From the NCBI GenBank assembly GCA_041392475.1, contig JAWKLZ010000001.1, forward strand, positions 310,001 to 374,000: a stretch of DNA of 64,000 nt, read 5' to 3'. Positions 9,608 to 18,224 of this stretch are shown here, one piece after another. Positions within the stretch are counted from its first letter, which is position 1, and the number at the start of each line of letters is the position of its first letter. Both the position numbers and the translations under genes were made by a program. The notes beneath the pieces are model-generated. The model searched no databases. It had not been told where the DNA came from and worked only from the letters and a program-made list of their open reading frames with translations. This DNA is from Chitinophagales bacterium. Its GTDB lineage: Bacteria; Bacteroidota; Bacteroidia; Chitinophagales; UBA2359.

Positions 9608-11383
9608 TTATTCATAGCCCATTGTCCACTTCAACCAATTTTGTTCGGTTTCATTTAGATAAGGCGACAAACCATTCCACACCTTTTGATGATAAGTTTC
9701 CAACCACGCCATTTCATCTGATGTCAATAAGCGGTTGTCTATCAAATCCACTGCAATAGGAAAAAGTGTTAGTGCTTCAAATTGCAGAAAATTTTGAAAT
9801 ACAGAGTTAGTCGTTAACACCACATTTTCTGTACGGATGCCGTAGTTCCCCTCTTTATAGAAAGCAGGTTCAATCGTTGTGACCATACCCACTTCAAAAG
9901 CTATACTTAAATCTGCCGTAGCGCCTGAACCAAAACTCTGTGGCCCTTCATGCACATTCAAGCAAAAACCCACGCCATGACCAGTGCCATGCAAATAGTT
10001 CAAGCCATATTGCCACAAAGCCGTTTTCGCCAGTGCCTCCAATTGATAACCATTCGTACCGATTGGAAAAACTACTTTTGAAAGTTGGATAAAGCCCTTC
10101 AAAACCAATGTGAAATCCCGTTTTTCCTCAGCAGTTGGTACACCCAAACAAACTGTTCGGGTAATATCCGTAGTGCCACCTAAATATTGTCCGCCGCTAT
10201 CCAACAAATACAAACCACTATTTTGCAGCATTTTATTCGAAGTACTGCTGGGATTGTAATGCGGACTTGCGCCACTTGACCGATAAGCCGAAATCGCCCC
10301 AAAACTATCCCCAATAAATTCCACTTGTTCGGCTCTAAACTCGTGCAAACGTTCCGCAGCAGTCCATTCATTTGCCTCTTTTCCTTCCTTCAATTGGGCA
10401 TCTAACCAAACATAAAATTTCACCAAAGCCACCCCGTCTTTCACCATCACCTTGCGCCAATTTTCGATTTCCGTTTTGTTTTTGATTGCTTTCAAATAAG
10501 TCGTATGATTGGCCAATGTGCGAATGGTACAACTTGAAGGAATGGCGTTTTGCAGATAAGCATTGGTTTTTTGAGCATCAAATAGTACGGTACTTTTTGC
10601 AGGAAGAGCAGCCAATTGAAGGTAAATATGATTGTAAGGCTGCAATTCAATACCTTCATCTTGAAGTTGTTCTGCAATTGTATCAGTCACTTTTTGTTCG
10701 TCAATAAACAAAACTGCTTTTTCTGTCGACACCAAGGCAAAGGCATACACTACAGGATTGAAGGCTACATCGTTACCCCGAATATTGAAGAGCCAAGCAA
10801 TATCATCCAAACTGCTCAACAGTTGAAAATCTGCTTTTTGCTCATCCAAAAATGCCCGCATTTCCTTCAATTTATCTGTACTCGACTTGCCACAATATTG
10901 CAGTTCATGGAGAAAAATGGGATGCAAGGGTAGGGGAGGGCGGTCTTGCCAAATCTCAGCCGATAAGTCACCCACTTCCTTCAATATTGTCTTTTTAGAT
11001 TCAAAAACCTCCTGCATTTGTTGCAATTGTGCCACTGAAAACAAACGCCCATCATAACCAATTACTGCACCGATTGGTAAATGTTTTTTCAGCCAATACA
11101 AATGTTCAGGTGTATGTGCTTTCTGCAATTTCATCAGACCAATGCCCGAACCCTGCAATTGTGTTTCTGCTTGGGTAAAATAACGGGAATCTGTCCACAA
11201 ATAGGCATCCTCCAATGTGATGACCAAAGTGCCTGCCGAACCTGTGAAGCCTGACAACCACTCTCTTATTTTCCAGTGATTGGCTATGTATTCGCTTTGA
11301 TGTGGATCAGTTGAAGGAATGATATAAGCATTGATGCCCTCTTGTTGGAGTTGTTGGCGGATTTTTTGAAGTTTGTTGTTCAT
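9608..11383 (-). CDS. Xaa-Pro aminopeptidase (aminopeptidase P, peptidase family M24B)
   Basis: A 591-residue cytoplasmic dimetal peptidase that removes N-terminal residues preceding proline. Two creatinase-type N domains (about 1-290) come before the pita-bread catalytic domain (about 300-540). The five metal ligands can be placed: Asp395 (LLDSGG), Asp406 (TTDITRTV), His469 (HGTGHGVG), Glu505 (TIEPAFY) and Glu519 (RTENVV). Length and order match the long aminopeptidase P form common in Bacteroidota and eukaryotes. There is no signal peptide. The ATG is at 11381-11383, 103 bases downstream of the hydrolase gene on the same strand. Confidence 0.95.
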   Translation of the reverse strand: MNNKLQKIRQQLQQEGINAYIIPSTDPHQSEYIANHWKIREWLSGFTGSAGTLVITLEDAYLWTDSRYFTQAETQLQGSGIGLMKLQKAHTPEHLYWLKKHLPIGAVIGYDGRLFSVAQLQQMQEVFESKKTILKEVGDLSAEIWQDRPPLPLHPIFLHELQYCGKSSTDKLKEMRAFLDEQKADFQLLSSLDDIAWLFNIRGNDVAFNPVVYAFALVSTEKAVLFIDEQKVTDTIAEQLQDEGIELQPYNHIYLQLAALPAKSTVLFDAQKTNAYLQNAIPSSCTIRTLANHTTYLKAIKNKTEIENWRKVMVKDGVALVKFYVWLDAQLKEGKEANEWTAAERLHEFRAEQVEFIGDSFGAISAYRSSGASPHYNPSSTSNKMLQNSGLYLLDSGGQYLGGTTDITRTVCLGVPTAEEKRDFTLVLKGFIQLSKVVFPIGTNGYQLEALAKTALWQYGLNYLHGTGHGVGFCLNVHEGPQSFGSGATADLSIAFEVGMVTTIEPAFYKEGNYGIRTENVVLTTNSVFQNFLQFEALTLFPIAVDLIDNRLLTSDEMAWLETYHQKVWNGLSPYLNETEQNWLKWTMGYE

Positions 11384-11486
11384 ATATGATTTTTTATCTA
11401 AAAATATTGGGTGACTGCCAATTGGATTTTTTGAAGGAACATATTCATTATTAAATTGAGAATAAAAATAAAAAATAATTTAATAT

Positions 11487-12845
11487 TTAAGGAAGTCTGG
11501 CATGAAACCCATCAATTTTACTTGCTATATCGGGTTTACGCAAATACTCTGAGAAATACGCTCCCAACTCTTTTATGATGAGAGGAGTAAAAATGCTTGC
11601 TTTTGGAAATTGCTTATAAAGTTGATAAAATACGTCAATACCCTCTCTGTTAATTAGTTCTATTAATTGTTCGAAAGTTGGAGCTTTGGAGTTTCCTATT
11701 TGATAAGGTGTAAAGTGCCTTTGTGTCCTACCTGGCTGCAATTGCTCACATTGAAGTCCATCTGCACTCATTTTTTCAAAAGCATTTTCTTCAAATAGCT
11801 TTTGAGATTGGGGAATCTGTTTGACAAAAGCATCTAAAAAGCAAAGAGTTAATACGCAGGTTTGTTGGTAGTTTTGCCAGACGATGGCAGAATTATCGTG
11901 CTTATTTTTGGATTGAAGGGAGGCTGCAATTGCCCCAATTGATACAAAATCATTGTGTGAAACATGCCCTACTTTGCAGTAATAACGCCGAGCATACTGC
12001 AAGGTATTCAGCCACGTAAAAGTGGAGGATAAGCGGGCAAATGCCAAAATGGGTGTTTGGAATTGATCTTGTTTGGAAGACAAAATCTCCAATATTTTGG
12101 GGTTAGATGTATAAAAATCGTAGTCAATGGTCGTATCCTGTAGTATGGCTGCCTTCAAACTGTTGCGGTAATTTGCATATTTCTCTCCCATAAAACCCAG
12201 CACTACTTGCGCTCCGAAACTATGTCCAATCAAGGCAATTTCATTTTCTTTAATGTGAAATTTTCTTTTTTTGTATTGTATAATGATTTCTATATCTGCA
12301 ATAGAACGCTCCAAATCCCAATCAATCCCTAGTGTTTTGGCGTCCATTGGATGAAAAGAACTACTAACGACTACATAACCCCAACTGGCTAAATATTCCA
12401 GCATCAGTGCATTATCATCAATATGGGCATCTAAACCTTGGTGGTAAATAATCATTGGAAATGCTTCCTCCAATACAGGGGCGTTTTTAGTCGCCATGAT
12501 TTGACTTTGCATCAATTGTTGAAAGCGTTTTTCATCGACTTCTGTCCAATCCTTGTCCTCCTTGCCACTGAAATACAAGCGTGCTTTTTCGATGTGATGG
12601 TGTTTCATGCGTTCATGAAAGGATATAAGAGCGGACTCTTTGCTCTCAAAATCCCAATAGTTTTGGTAGCGCATATTGGGTTTTGCAGCTGTTTTTTGAG
12701 TAGGATACCATACATTGAGTGGCACTGGGCGGAGTGTAGTCTGATTATCAGGGAAAGAGGTTTGGTAAAAACGCCCTTCATCAAAAATACAATGATATCT
12801 AAAGCCCACATTGTAAGGACCATATTGCAGTGGAAGTTGAAGCAT
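11487..12845 (-). CDS. Alpha/beta-fold hydrolase (dienelactone hydrolase / PAF-acetylhydrolase-like)
   Basis: The core has the alpha/beta hydrolase signature: a strand FPMIIYHQGLDAH supplying the oxyanion region, then the nucleophile elbow IGHSFGAQV with Ser209 in the ATG-initiated protein. A VGHVSHNDF stretch further on could hold the catalytic His. The arrangement, with a long N-terminal region containing VPLNVWYPT, resembles predicted dienelactone hydrolases and bacterial platelet-activating-factor acetylhydrolases. There is no signal peptide. The frame extends five codons upstream to a TTG at 12860, but I chose the ATG at 12843-12845 (452 residues). The substrate is unknown. It is first in a four-gene minus-strand run and divergent from the GMC oxidoreductase. 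Confidence 0.75.
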   Translation of the reverse strand: MLQLPLQYGPYNVGFRYHCIFDEGRFYQTSFPDNQTTLRPVPLNVWYPTQKTAAKPNMRYQNYWDFESKESALISFHERMKHHHIEKARLYFSGKEDKDWTEVDEKRFQQLMQSQIMATKNAPVLEEAFPMIIYHQGLDAHIDDNALMLEYLASWGYVVVSSSFHPMDAKTLGIDWDLERSIADIEIIIQYKKRKFHIKENEIALIGHSFGAQVVLGFMGEKYANYRNSLKAAILQDTTIDYDFYTSNPKILEILSSKQDQFQTPILAFARLSSTFTWLNTLQYARRYYCKVGHVSHNDFVSIGAIAASLQSKNKHDNSAIVWQNYQQTCVLTLCFLDAFVKQIPQSQKLFEENAFEKMSADGLQCEQLQPGRTQRHFTPYQIGNSKAPTFEQLIELINREGIDVFYQLYKQFPKASIFTPLIIKELGAYFSEYLRKPDIASKIDGFHARLP

Positions 12846-13042
12846 ACCTATGGACACCAATTAAAATGAATGTAAAAACTAAAATTAAGCAAATAATCGC
12901 AGATTTCGTAATGTATTTTTTTGAATCGCAGAATTTGATTCAGCCGCTTAAAAAAAATGATTATCTTGTGCTTACTACATTCTACACCCAAGAATGTAAC
13001 CATCTTAAAACCTGCATTTTATCAAATATACAAACAATCATT

Positions 13043-14710
13043 ATGGCAAATTTTGACTACATCATTATCGGAGCAGGATCGGCAGGTTGTGTATTGGCGA
13101 ATCGGCTTTCAACAGATCCATCTATCCAAGTCTTATTATTGGAGGCAGGAGGTCCAGATAGAGATCCACTTATTCACATCCCCAATGGCTATTCCCAATT
13201 GTTCAAAAAACCGTATGATTGGGGCTTTTGGACGGAACCACAAGCACAAGTTAACAACCGAAAAATCTATCTTCCTCGTGGTAAAACTTTGGGTGGATGC
13301 AGCTCGACCAATGCTTTGGCGTATGTGCGTGGCAACAAAGAAGACTACAATGATTGGGCAAAAATGGGAAATGAAGGCTGGAGTTTTGAAGAAATATTGC
13401 CTTATTTCATCCGATCAGAAAACAATGAACAGTTGAATCAAGTAGATAAAGGATATCACGGTAAAAACGGAGAATTGAATATAACCCATGCTACCCGCTT
13501 CAAAACACCTTATGGAGATGCTTTTTTGGAAGCTGCAAAACAAGTGGGGATTCCTGAAACTACAGACTACAATGGCGCACAACAAAAAGGAACTTCTTTG
13601 CTTCAATTTACCATCAAAGACGGCAAAAGACACAGCGGTGCAACTGCTTTTTTGAAACCTGCTTTGGGTCGCCCCAACCTCACCACTATCACTAAAGCCC
13701 ATGTTAAACAAGTTATTATAGAAAACGATCGGGCGATTGGAGTAGAATACTTCAAAGGTAAAAAAACAGAAAAAGTATTGGTGAACAAAGAAGTGATTGT
13801 ATCGGCAGGCAGCTTCAATTCACCTCAGATATTGATGCTTTCGGGCATTGGCGATGCAGAGGAATTGAAAAAACACGGAATCACCTGCAAAAAGGACTTA
13901 AAAGGAGTCGGCAAAAACCTGCAAGATCATCTTTTTTATGGTATTTCAGCGACATCCAAACAACAAGAAGGACTCAACCACCACATCAAATTGTGGAACC
14001 AATTGAAGGGTTTGGGGCAGTTTTTGTTTAAGAAAACAGGCGTATTTACCGTCAGTCCATTGGAGGCTGTAGCTTTTGTGAATATTGAAGATTATACTTC
14101 TGATGAGCGGGTCAATTTCCAATTTCACTTTGCGCCCATGCACGCAGGAAAAGGCTACGACTACGATATGTACGACCCTTACACTCTGCCCAAACACGAT
14201 GGTTTCACGATTCTCCCCACCTTGTTGCACCCCAAAAGTAGGGGTTATGTCGGTTTGCGGTCTGCCAATCCATTGGATGCGCCGATGATTCAGCCCAACT
14301 TTTTGCAGGAAGAGGCGGATTTGAAGCAATTGGTAGAAGGGGGTAAATTGGCATTGGAAATGATGCAACAATCGGCTTTTGATGCCTATCGAAAAGAAAT
14401 CGTTGCACCTCCAGATTTTAGTTCGGAAGCGGGTATTATTGACCACATCAAAAAATCGGTGGAAACAGTTTACCATCCTATTGGCACCTGCAAAATGGGC
14501 AAGGATGAAATGGCAGTAGTAAACGACCAACTGCAAGTACATGGCATTGAAGGACTACGAGTTGTAGATGCTTCGATTATGCCTACCATTGTATCTGGCA
14601 ATACCAATGCTCCTGCATTCATGATTGCAGAAAAAGCGGCGGACATGATTCTGGGAAAAACACTTGCAGGACGAAAGGGGAAAGACATAATGAAAACGGA
14701 AAAAATTTAA
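13043..14710 (+). CDS. GMC family FAD-dependent oxidoreductase (choline/alcohol dehydrogenase-like)
   Basis: A 555-residue flavoprotein of the glucose-methanol-choline family. The ATG at 13043 gives MANFDYIIIGAGSAGCVLAN, placing the FAD dinucleotide-binding motif at the N-terminus as expected; the frame is open further upstream but that part is not family-like. GMC signature 1 is at RGKTLGGCSSTNALAYVRG and signature 2 at VSAGSFNSPQILMLSGIG. The C-terminal HPIGTCKMG carries the catalytic His, and GNTNAPAFMIAEKAA closes the family pattern. Choline dehydrogenase and aliphatic alcohol dehydrogenases are the nearest relatives; the substrate cannot be read from sequence. Its stop lies 3 bases before rfbD, so the two are almost certainly co-transcribed. 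Confidence 0.92.
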   Translation: MANFDYIIIGAGSAGCVLANRLSTDPSIQVLLLEAGGPDRDPLIHIPNGYSQLFKKPYDWGFWTEPQAQVNNRKIYLPRGKTLGGCSSTNALAYVRGNKEDYNDWAKMGNEGWSFEEILPYFIRSENNEQLNQVDKGYHGKNGELNITHATRFKTPYGDAFLEAAKQVGIPETTDYNGAQQKGTSLLQFTIKDGKRHSGATAFLKPALGRPNLTTITKAHVKQVIIENDRAIGVEYFKGKKTEKVLVNKEVIVSAGSFNSPQILMLSGIGDAEELKKHGITCKKDLKGVGKNLQDHLFYGISATSKQQEGLNHHIKLWNQLKGLGQFLFKKTGVFTVSPLEAVAFVNIEDYTSDERVNFQFHFAPMHAGKGYDYDMYDPYTLPKHDGFTILPTLLHPKSRGYVGLRSANPLDAPMIQPNFLQEEADLKQLVEGGKLALEMMQQSAFDAYRKEIVAPPDFSSEAGIIDHIKKSVETVYHPIGTCKMGKDEMAVVNDQLQVHGIEGLRVVDASIMPTIVSGNTNAPAFMIAEKAADMILGKTLAGRKGKDIMKTEKI

Positions 14711-14713
14711 TCA

Positions 14714-15583
14714 ATGAAAAGCATTTTGGTAACAGGGGCAAACGGACAGCTCGGAATGGCACTACAAAAACTCAGCAGAACGATGCCCAATGCCCATTTT
14801 ATATTTTGCAGTCGGGAAGATTTGGACATCACCCAACCCAATGATATTCAACAGTACTTTGAGGATTACGATATTGGCGCAGTCATCAACAGCGCAGCTT
14901 ATACGCAAGTCGATAAGGCAGAAACTGAGCAAAATTTGGCGCATGAAATCAACAGTCAAGGAGTTACAAACTTGGCGAAAGCTTGTGCAAAAGCAGATGC
15001 TTGGTTGTTCCATATTTCTACGGATTTTGTCTTCAATGGTCAGCAAAACATTCCCTACAAAGAAAGCGATTTGACCGCACCTATTGGAGCTTATGGTCAC
15101 AGCAAATTGGAAGGGGAGGAAGCTGCATTGCAGAACCACACTAAAAGTGTGATTTTCAGAACATCTTGGTTGTATTCAACTACGGGACACAATTTTGTGA
15201 AAACGATGCTGCGATTGGGCAAAGAACGGGAAAAACTGAATGTGGTCTATGACCAAATTGGCTGCCCGACTTTTGCAGAAGATTTGGCGGTGACTTTGCT
15301 GCAAATTCTGCAACAACCCGACAAATTGCAGGGCTGCGAAATTTACCATTTCTCCAACAAAGGTGTGGCGAGTTGGTACGATTTTGCAGTGGCAATCATG
15401 CAGCTCGCAAAGATTGAATGTGAGGTGAATCCCATCGAAACGAAAGATTATCCGACTCCCGCTCAAAGACCCAATTTTAGCGTTTTAGATACCCAAAAAA
15501 TCCGCAATGCATTTGGAATAGAGATTCCTTATTGGAGAGATAGTTTAGAGAATTGTTTGTATATGATGGAGGAAATAAAGTAG
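14714..15583 (+). CDS. rfbD: dTDP-4-dehydrorhamnose reductase
   Basis: This enzyme catalyses the last step of dTDP-L-rhamnose synthesis, the NAD(P)H-dependent reduction of dTDP-4-dehydro-L-rhamnose. The 289-residue length is typical. The Rossmann motif VTGANGQLG is at residues 6-14. STDFVFNG is at 102-109 and the catalytic Tyr127-x-x-x-Lys131 pair is in YGHSK. The gene begins 4 bases after the GMC oxidoreductase stop, which suggests translational coupling. rfbB is 10 kb downstream, and rfbA and rfbC are absent from the window. A neighbouring SDR family is possible, but the RfbD motifs are strong. Confidence 0.93.
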   Translation: MKSILVTGANGQLGMALQKLSRTMPNAHFIFCSREDLDITQPNDIQQYFEDYDIGAVINSAAYTQVDKAETEQNLAHEINSQGVTNLAKACAKADAWLFHISTDFVFNGQQNIPYKESDLTAPIGAYGHSKLEGEEAALQNHTKSVIFRTSWLYSTTGHNFVKTMLRLGKEREKLNVVYDQIGCPTFAEDLAVTLLQILQQPDKLQGCEIYHFSNKGVASWYDFAVAIMQLAKIECEVNPIETKDYPTPAQRPNFSVLDTQKIRNAFGIEIPYWRDSLENCLYMMEEIK

Positions 15584-15725
15584 AAAACCTCAATTTCAAA
15601 AATCATGTACTTAGGTTGGCCAAAGTGTTAATTAAATAGAAGAAAAGTTAAACAGTGCTAAAAAGCGTTTCTTCTGCAATAAGCTGCGTAAATTGATATT
15701 TTACTCACCTTATTAAAGCAGCAAT

Positions 15726-16871
15726 ATGAAAACAGTTTTTTACGTCCTTTGCAGTCTATTCTTAACTACAACAGTCCTTATCGGGCAAACCGTTACGCAG
15801 CCACCAAGCGGTGGCAACCAAAAGAGTTCGGTCACACAATACATTGGCACTCTGGCACACATCACCATTGATTACAGCAGCCCTGATGTCACCTCTCCCC
15901 AAGGCGAAGACCGCACAGGTAAAATTTGGGGACAGCTTGTTCCTTGGGGTTTGCAAAACTTGAATTTTGGACTAAGCACAGACGCAAACCCTTCTCCATG
16001 GCGTGCAGGAGCCAACGAAAACACCACTTTTCACTTCTCACACGACATGATGGTGCAGGGAAAACCCATCAAAGCAGGTACTTACGGCTTTCATGTCATT
16101 CCCAAAGAAACAGGTGCTTGGACGCTCATTTTCTCCAACAATGCTACGGCTTGGGGAAGTTTCTACTACAACCCATCAGAAGATGCCCTTCGAGTAGAGG
16201 CAACGCCAACAGAAAGTGAATACCACGAATGGCTCACCTATGAATTTACAGACCGACAGCCTACTAATTGTACAGTTGCCCTCAAATGGGAAAAATTGGC
16301 ACTGCCAATCAAAATTGAGGTAGCAGATATTCACAAGATGTATGTCGACAATTTCCGAAAAGAACTGCAATCTACGGCGGGCTTCAATTGGCAAGGATGG
16401 CAAGCAGCGGCAGCTTATTGCTACCAAAACGATGTCAATTTAGAGGAGGCATTGACTTGGGCGGACAATGCAGTGAATCTTCCTTTTGGGGGAGAAAAGA
16501 ATTTTACAACGCTTCAAACCAAAGCCAATATTCTGGAAAAGTTGGGCAAAAAAGAGGAAGCAGCAGCGACGATGAAACAAGCGATTGAACATCCAACGGC
16601 AGGAGTTTTTCAGGTGCATCAATATGGTCGTCAGTTGATTGCAGAAGGTAAAAAGAAAGAAGCTCTTGAGGTGTTTGAATACAATATGAAAAATTTTGGA
16701 GATGTTTGGCCTGTAAGGGTTGGATTAGCAAGAGGCTATTCAGCTTTGGGCGAATATGACAAGGCTTTGGAACACTGCAAAATAGCGTTGGAACGTGCGC
16801 CAGACAAATTGAACAAGGATAGTTTGGTAGCTGCTATCGAAAAATTGGAGAAAAAACAGGATATGAATTAA
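15726..16871 (+). CDS. Exported DUF2911 protein with C-terminal TPR-like region
   Basis: A 381-residue protein with a signal peptide (residues 1-20, ending LIGQ). Residues about 25-195 match DUF2911, a domain common in Bacteroidota: ITIDYSSPDVTSPQGEDRTGKIWG, then WRAGANENTTFHFSHD and GTYGFHVIP. The C-terminal half has helical TPR-type repeats (VGLARGYSALGEYDKALEHC is one clear unit). It is probably periplasmic. The biochemical role of DUF2911 is unknown to me. It stands alone, 142 bases after rfbD, and converges on the cox cluster across a spacer filled with inverted repeats. Confidence 0.85.
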   Translation: MKTVFYVLCSLFLTTTVLIGQTVTQPPSGGNQKSSVTQYIGTLAHITIDYSSPDVTSPQGEDRTGKIWGQLVPWGLQNLNFGLSTDANPSPWRAGANENTTFHFSHDMMVQGKPIKAGTYGFHVIPKETGAWTLIFSNNATAWGSFYYNPSEDALRVEATPTESEYHEWLTYEFTDRQPTNCTVALKWEKLALPIKIEVADIHKMYVDNFRKELQSTAGFNWQGWQAAAAYCYQNDVNLEEALTWADNAVNLPFGGEKNFTTLQTKANILEKLGKKEEAAATMKQAIEHPTAGVFQVHQYGRQLIAEGKKKEALEVFEYNMKNFGDVWPVRVGLARGYSALGEYDKALEHCKIALERAPDKLNKDSLVAAIEKLEKKQDMN

Positions 16872-16876
16872 TATGA

Positions 16877-16995
16877 ACTTTGGACGAAAGAAGCAAGGTA
16901 TAAAGAATTGATAATTAAAATCTTAACTTTTGACGTAATTGGTTCTTAGTCAATTCAATTCTTACTTCTTGCGTCTTTGCTCCCTCGTCCAAAGT
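16877..16995. repeat. 119-base inverted-repeat element built of heptanucleotide units
   Basis: A perfect 11-bp terminal inverted repeat pairs ACTTTGGACGA (16877-16887) with TCGTCCAAAGT (16985-16995). Inside it AAGAATTGA (16903-16911) pairs with TCAATTCTT (16955-16963). Both arms are made of 7-base units of the ACGAAAG / ACGCAAG / AAGTAAG type, the left arm on the plus strand and the right arm on the minus strand. It begins 5 bases after the stop of the DUF2911 gene and lies between convergent genes. It carries no ORF and no obvious target-site duplication. Confidence 0.65.
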
Positions 16996-17023
16996 CTAAA
17001 ATTAATTGGATTTGAATAGTTAG

Positions 17024-17072
17024 TGATTGGTGACTGGTAATTTGAACTTAGTCGATTATCAGTCACCGATTC
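17024..17072. repeat. Second inverted heptanucleotide repeat (TGAYTGG type)
   Basis: TGATTGG (17024-17030), TGACTGG (17031-17037) and TAATTTG (17038-17044) run in tandem. ATTGGTGACTG (17026-17036) then pairs with CAGTCACCGAT (17060-17070) through one wobble, forming a hairpin with a 23-base loop. The minus strand of the right arm again reads in 7-base steps (TGACTGA, TAATCGA). It lies 32 bases from the stop of the CoxD-like gene and may act as a terminator or RNA end structure, although there is no T-run. Confidence 0.55.
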
Positions 17073-17103
17073 TTCAAAAGCAATAAAAATTTGCTTATAT
17101 CAT

Positions 17104-18000
17104 TCACCCCATTTTAGAAATTACCCCCGTTTTTTCCAACAACTCCGAAAGCGACATTTGCGTATTCCGAATGTCCTTCCAATCCTTCAATATTATTCCT
17201 AAAGTTTCCTCCACAATGGATTTGTCCAAGTGGTCAATGTGCAAAGCCGCCAGAGATTGCGCCCAATCCAAAGTTTCGGCAATACCAGGAACTTTGTCGA
17301 GTTTTTGTTGGCGGAGTTGCTGCATAAACTGACAGATTTGCACACCCAACTTTTCGTCAATTTGAGGTACTTTTTGTTGAACGATTTGTATTTCTTTGTC
17401 CATTTCGGGATAATCAATCCAAAGGTAAAAACAACGCCTCCGCAAAGCATCCGAAAGATCTCGCACTCTATTTGAAGTAATCACTACCATAGGAATGTGT
17501 GTAGCTTGAACTGCTCCCATTTCGGGAATACTGATTTGCCAATCCGACAAAAGTTCCAACAAAAAGCTCTCAAAAGCTTCGTCGGCTCGGTCGACTTCAT
17601 CAATCAACAAAACGGGTGATTTGTGGCTGCTAATCGCTTGCAGTAAGGGGCGTTTGAGTAGGAATTTTTCATGGAAAATAAAATTTTCCTTTTCTTCAAA
17701 AGACCATTGTTCCGTTTCTGCCATTTTCAAGGCAAGCAGTTGGGCTTGATAGTTCCATTCGTACAATGCCTGCTCTGAGCTCAATCCTTCATAACATTGC
17801 AGCCGAATTAGATCAGTATCAAACGCTCGTGCCAAAACCTTTGCAATCTCGGTTTTACCAACACCAGGAGGGCCTTCTACAAGAAGCGGACGTTGAAGTT
17901 TTTGACATAGAAAAATGGACATCAAAATAGAGGAATCGGCGATATAACCTTGCTTTTGAAGGTTTTCTTTGAGTTTTTCAATGTACGGGTTTTGTTGCAT
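17104..18000 (-). CDS. coxD: MoxR-family AAA+ ATPase, CoxD-like
   Basis: A 298-residue cytoplasmic AAA+ ATPase. Walker A is GPPGVGKT (residues 43-50), Walker B is VLLIDEVDRAD, sensor 1 is VVITSNRVRDLSDALRRRC, which includes the Arg finger region. MoxR ATPases act as chaperones for metalloenzyme maturation; CoxD helps mature the [CuSMoO2] site of CO dehydrogenase in Oligotropha. The start MQQNPYIEKLKENLQKQGY aligns by eye with CoxD-type N-termini. It follows coxM on the same strand, but 224 bases away and behind a terminator hairpin, so it may be transcribed separately or only by read-through. Its role for this particular enzyme is inferred from position. Confidence 0.85.
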   Translation of the reverse strand: MQQNPYIEKLKENLQKQGYIADSSILMSIFLCQKLQRPLLVEGPPGVGKTEIAKVLARAFDTDLIRLQCYEGLSSEQALYEWNYQAQLLALKMAETEQWSFEEKENFIFHEKFLLKRPLLQAISSHKSPVLLIDEVDRADEAFESFLLELLSDWQISIPEMGAVQATHIPMVVITSNRVRDLSDALRRRCFYLWIDYPEMDKEIQIVQQKVPQIDEKLGVQICQFMQQLRQQKLDKVPGIAETLDWAQSLAALHIDHLDKSIVEETLGIILKDWKDIRNTQMSLSELLEKTGVISKMG

Positions 18001-18131
18001 ATTCTATAAAAAATGTGGTTCATCGAAGATTTTGAGGTTAAGAGATTTTTGAAGTTCACACTTCAAAAGTATCGGTCATTCCTCTAAAAACTTGGGATGA
18101 GCCAAAAATATTTCGGGTTAATATATCATAA

Positions 18132-18175
18132 AAATCTCCAATAACAGACTTATCAAAACCTGCTATTGGAGATTT
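18132..18175 (-). terminator. Terminator between coxM and the CoxD-like gene
   Basis: A perfect 12-bp stem (AAATCTCCAATA at 18132-18143, TATTGGAGATTT at 18164-18175) with a 20-base loop containing an extra CAG/CTG pairing. On the minus strand it ends in a run of T. It lies 50 bases after the coxM stop and would end, or attenuate, the coxSLM transcript before coxD. Confidence 0.8.
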
Positions 18176-18224
18176 CTTATGAAAATGTATGTACTTAAAA
18201 ATGAAGTATAGACAAGGGTCTATA

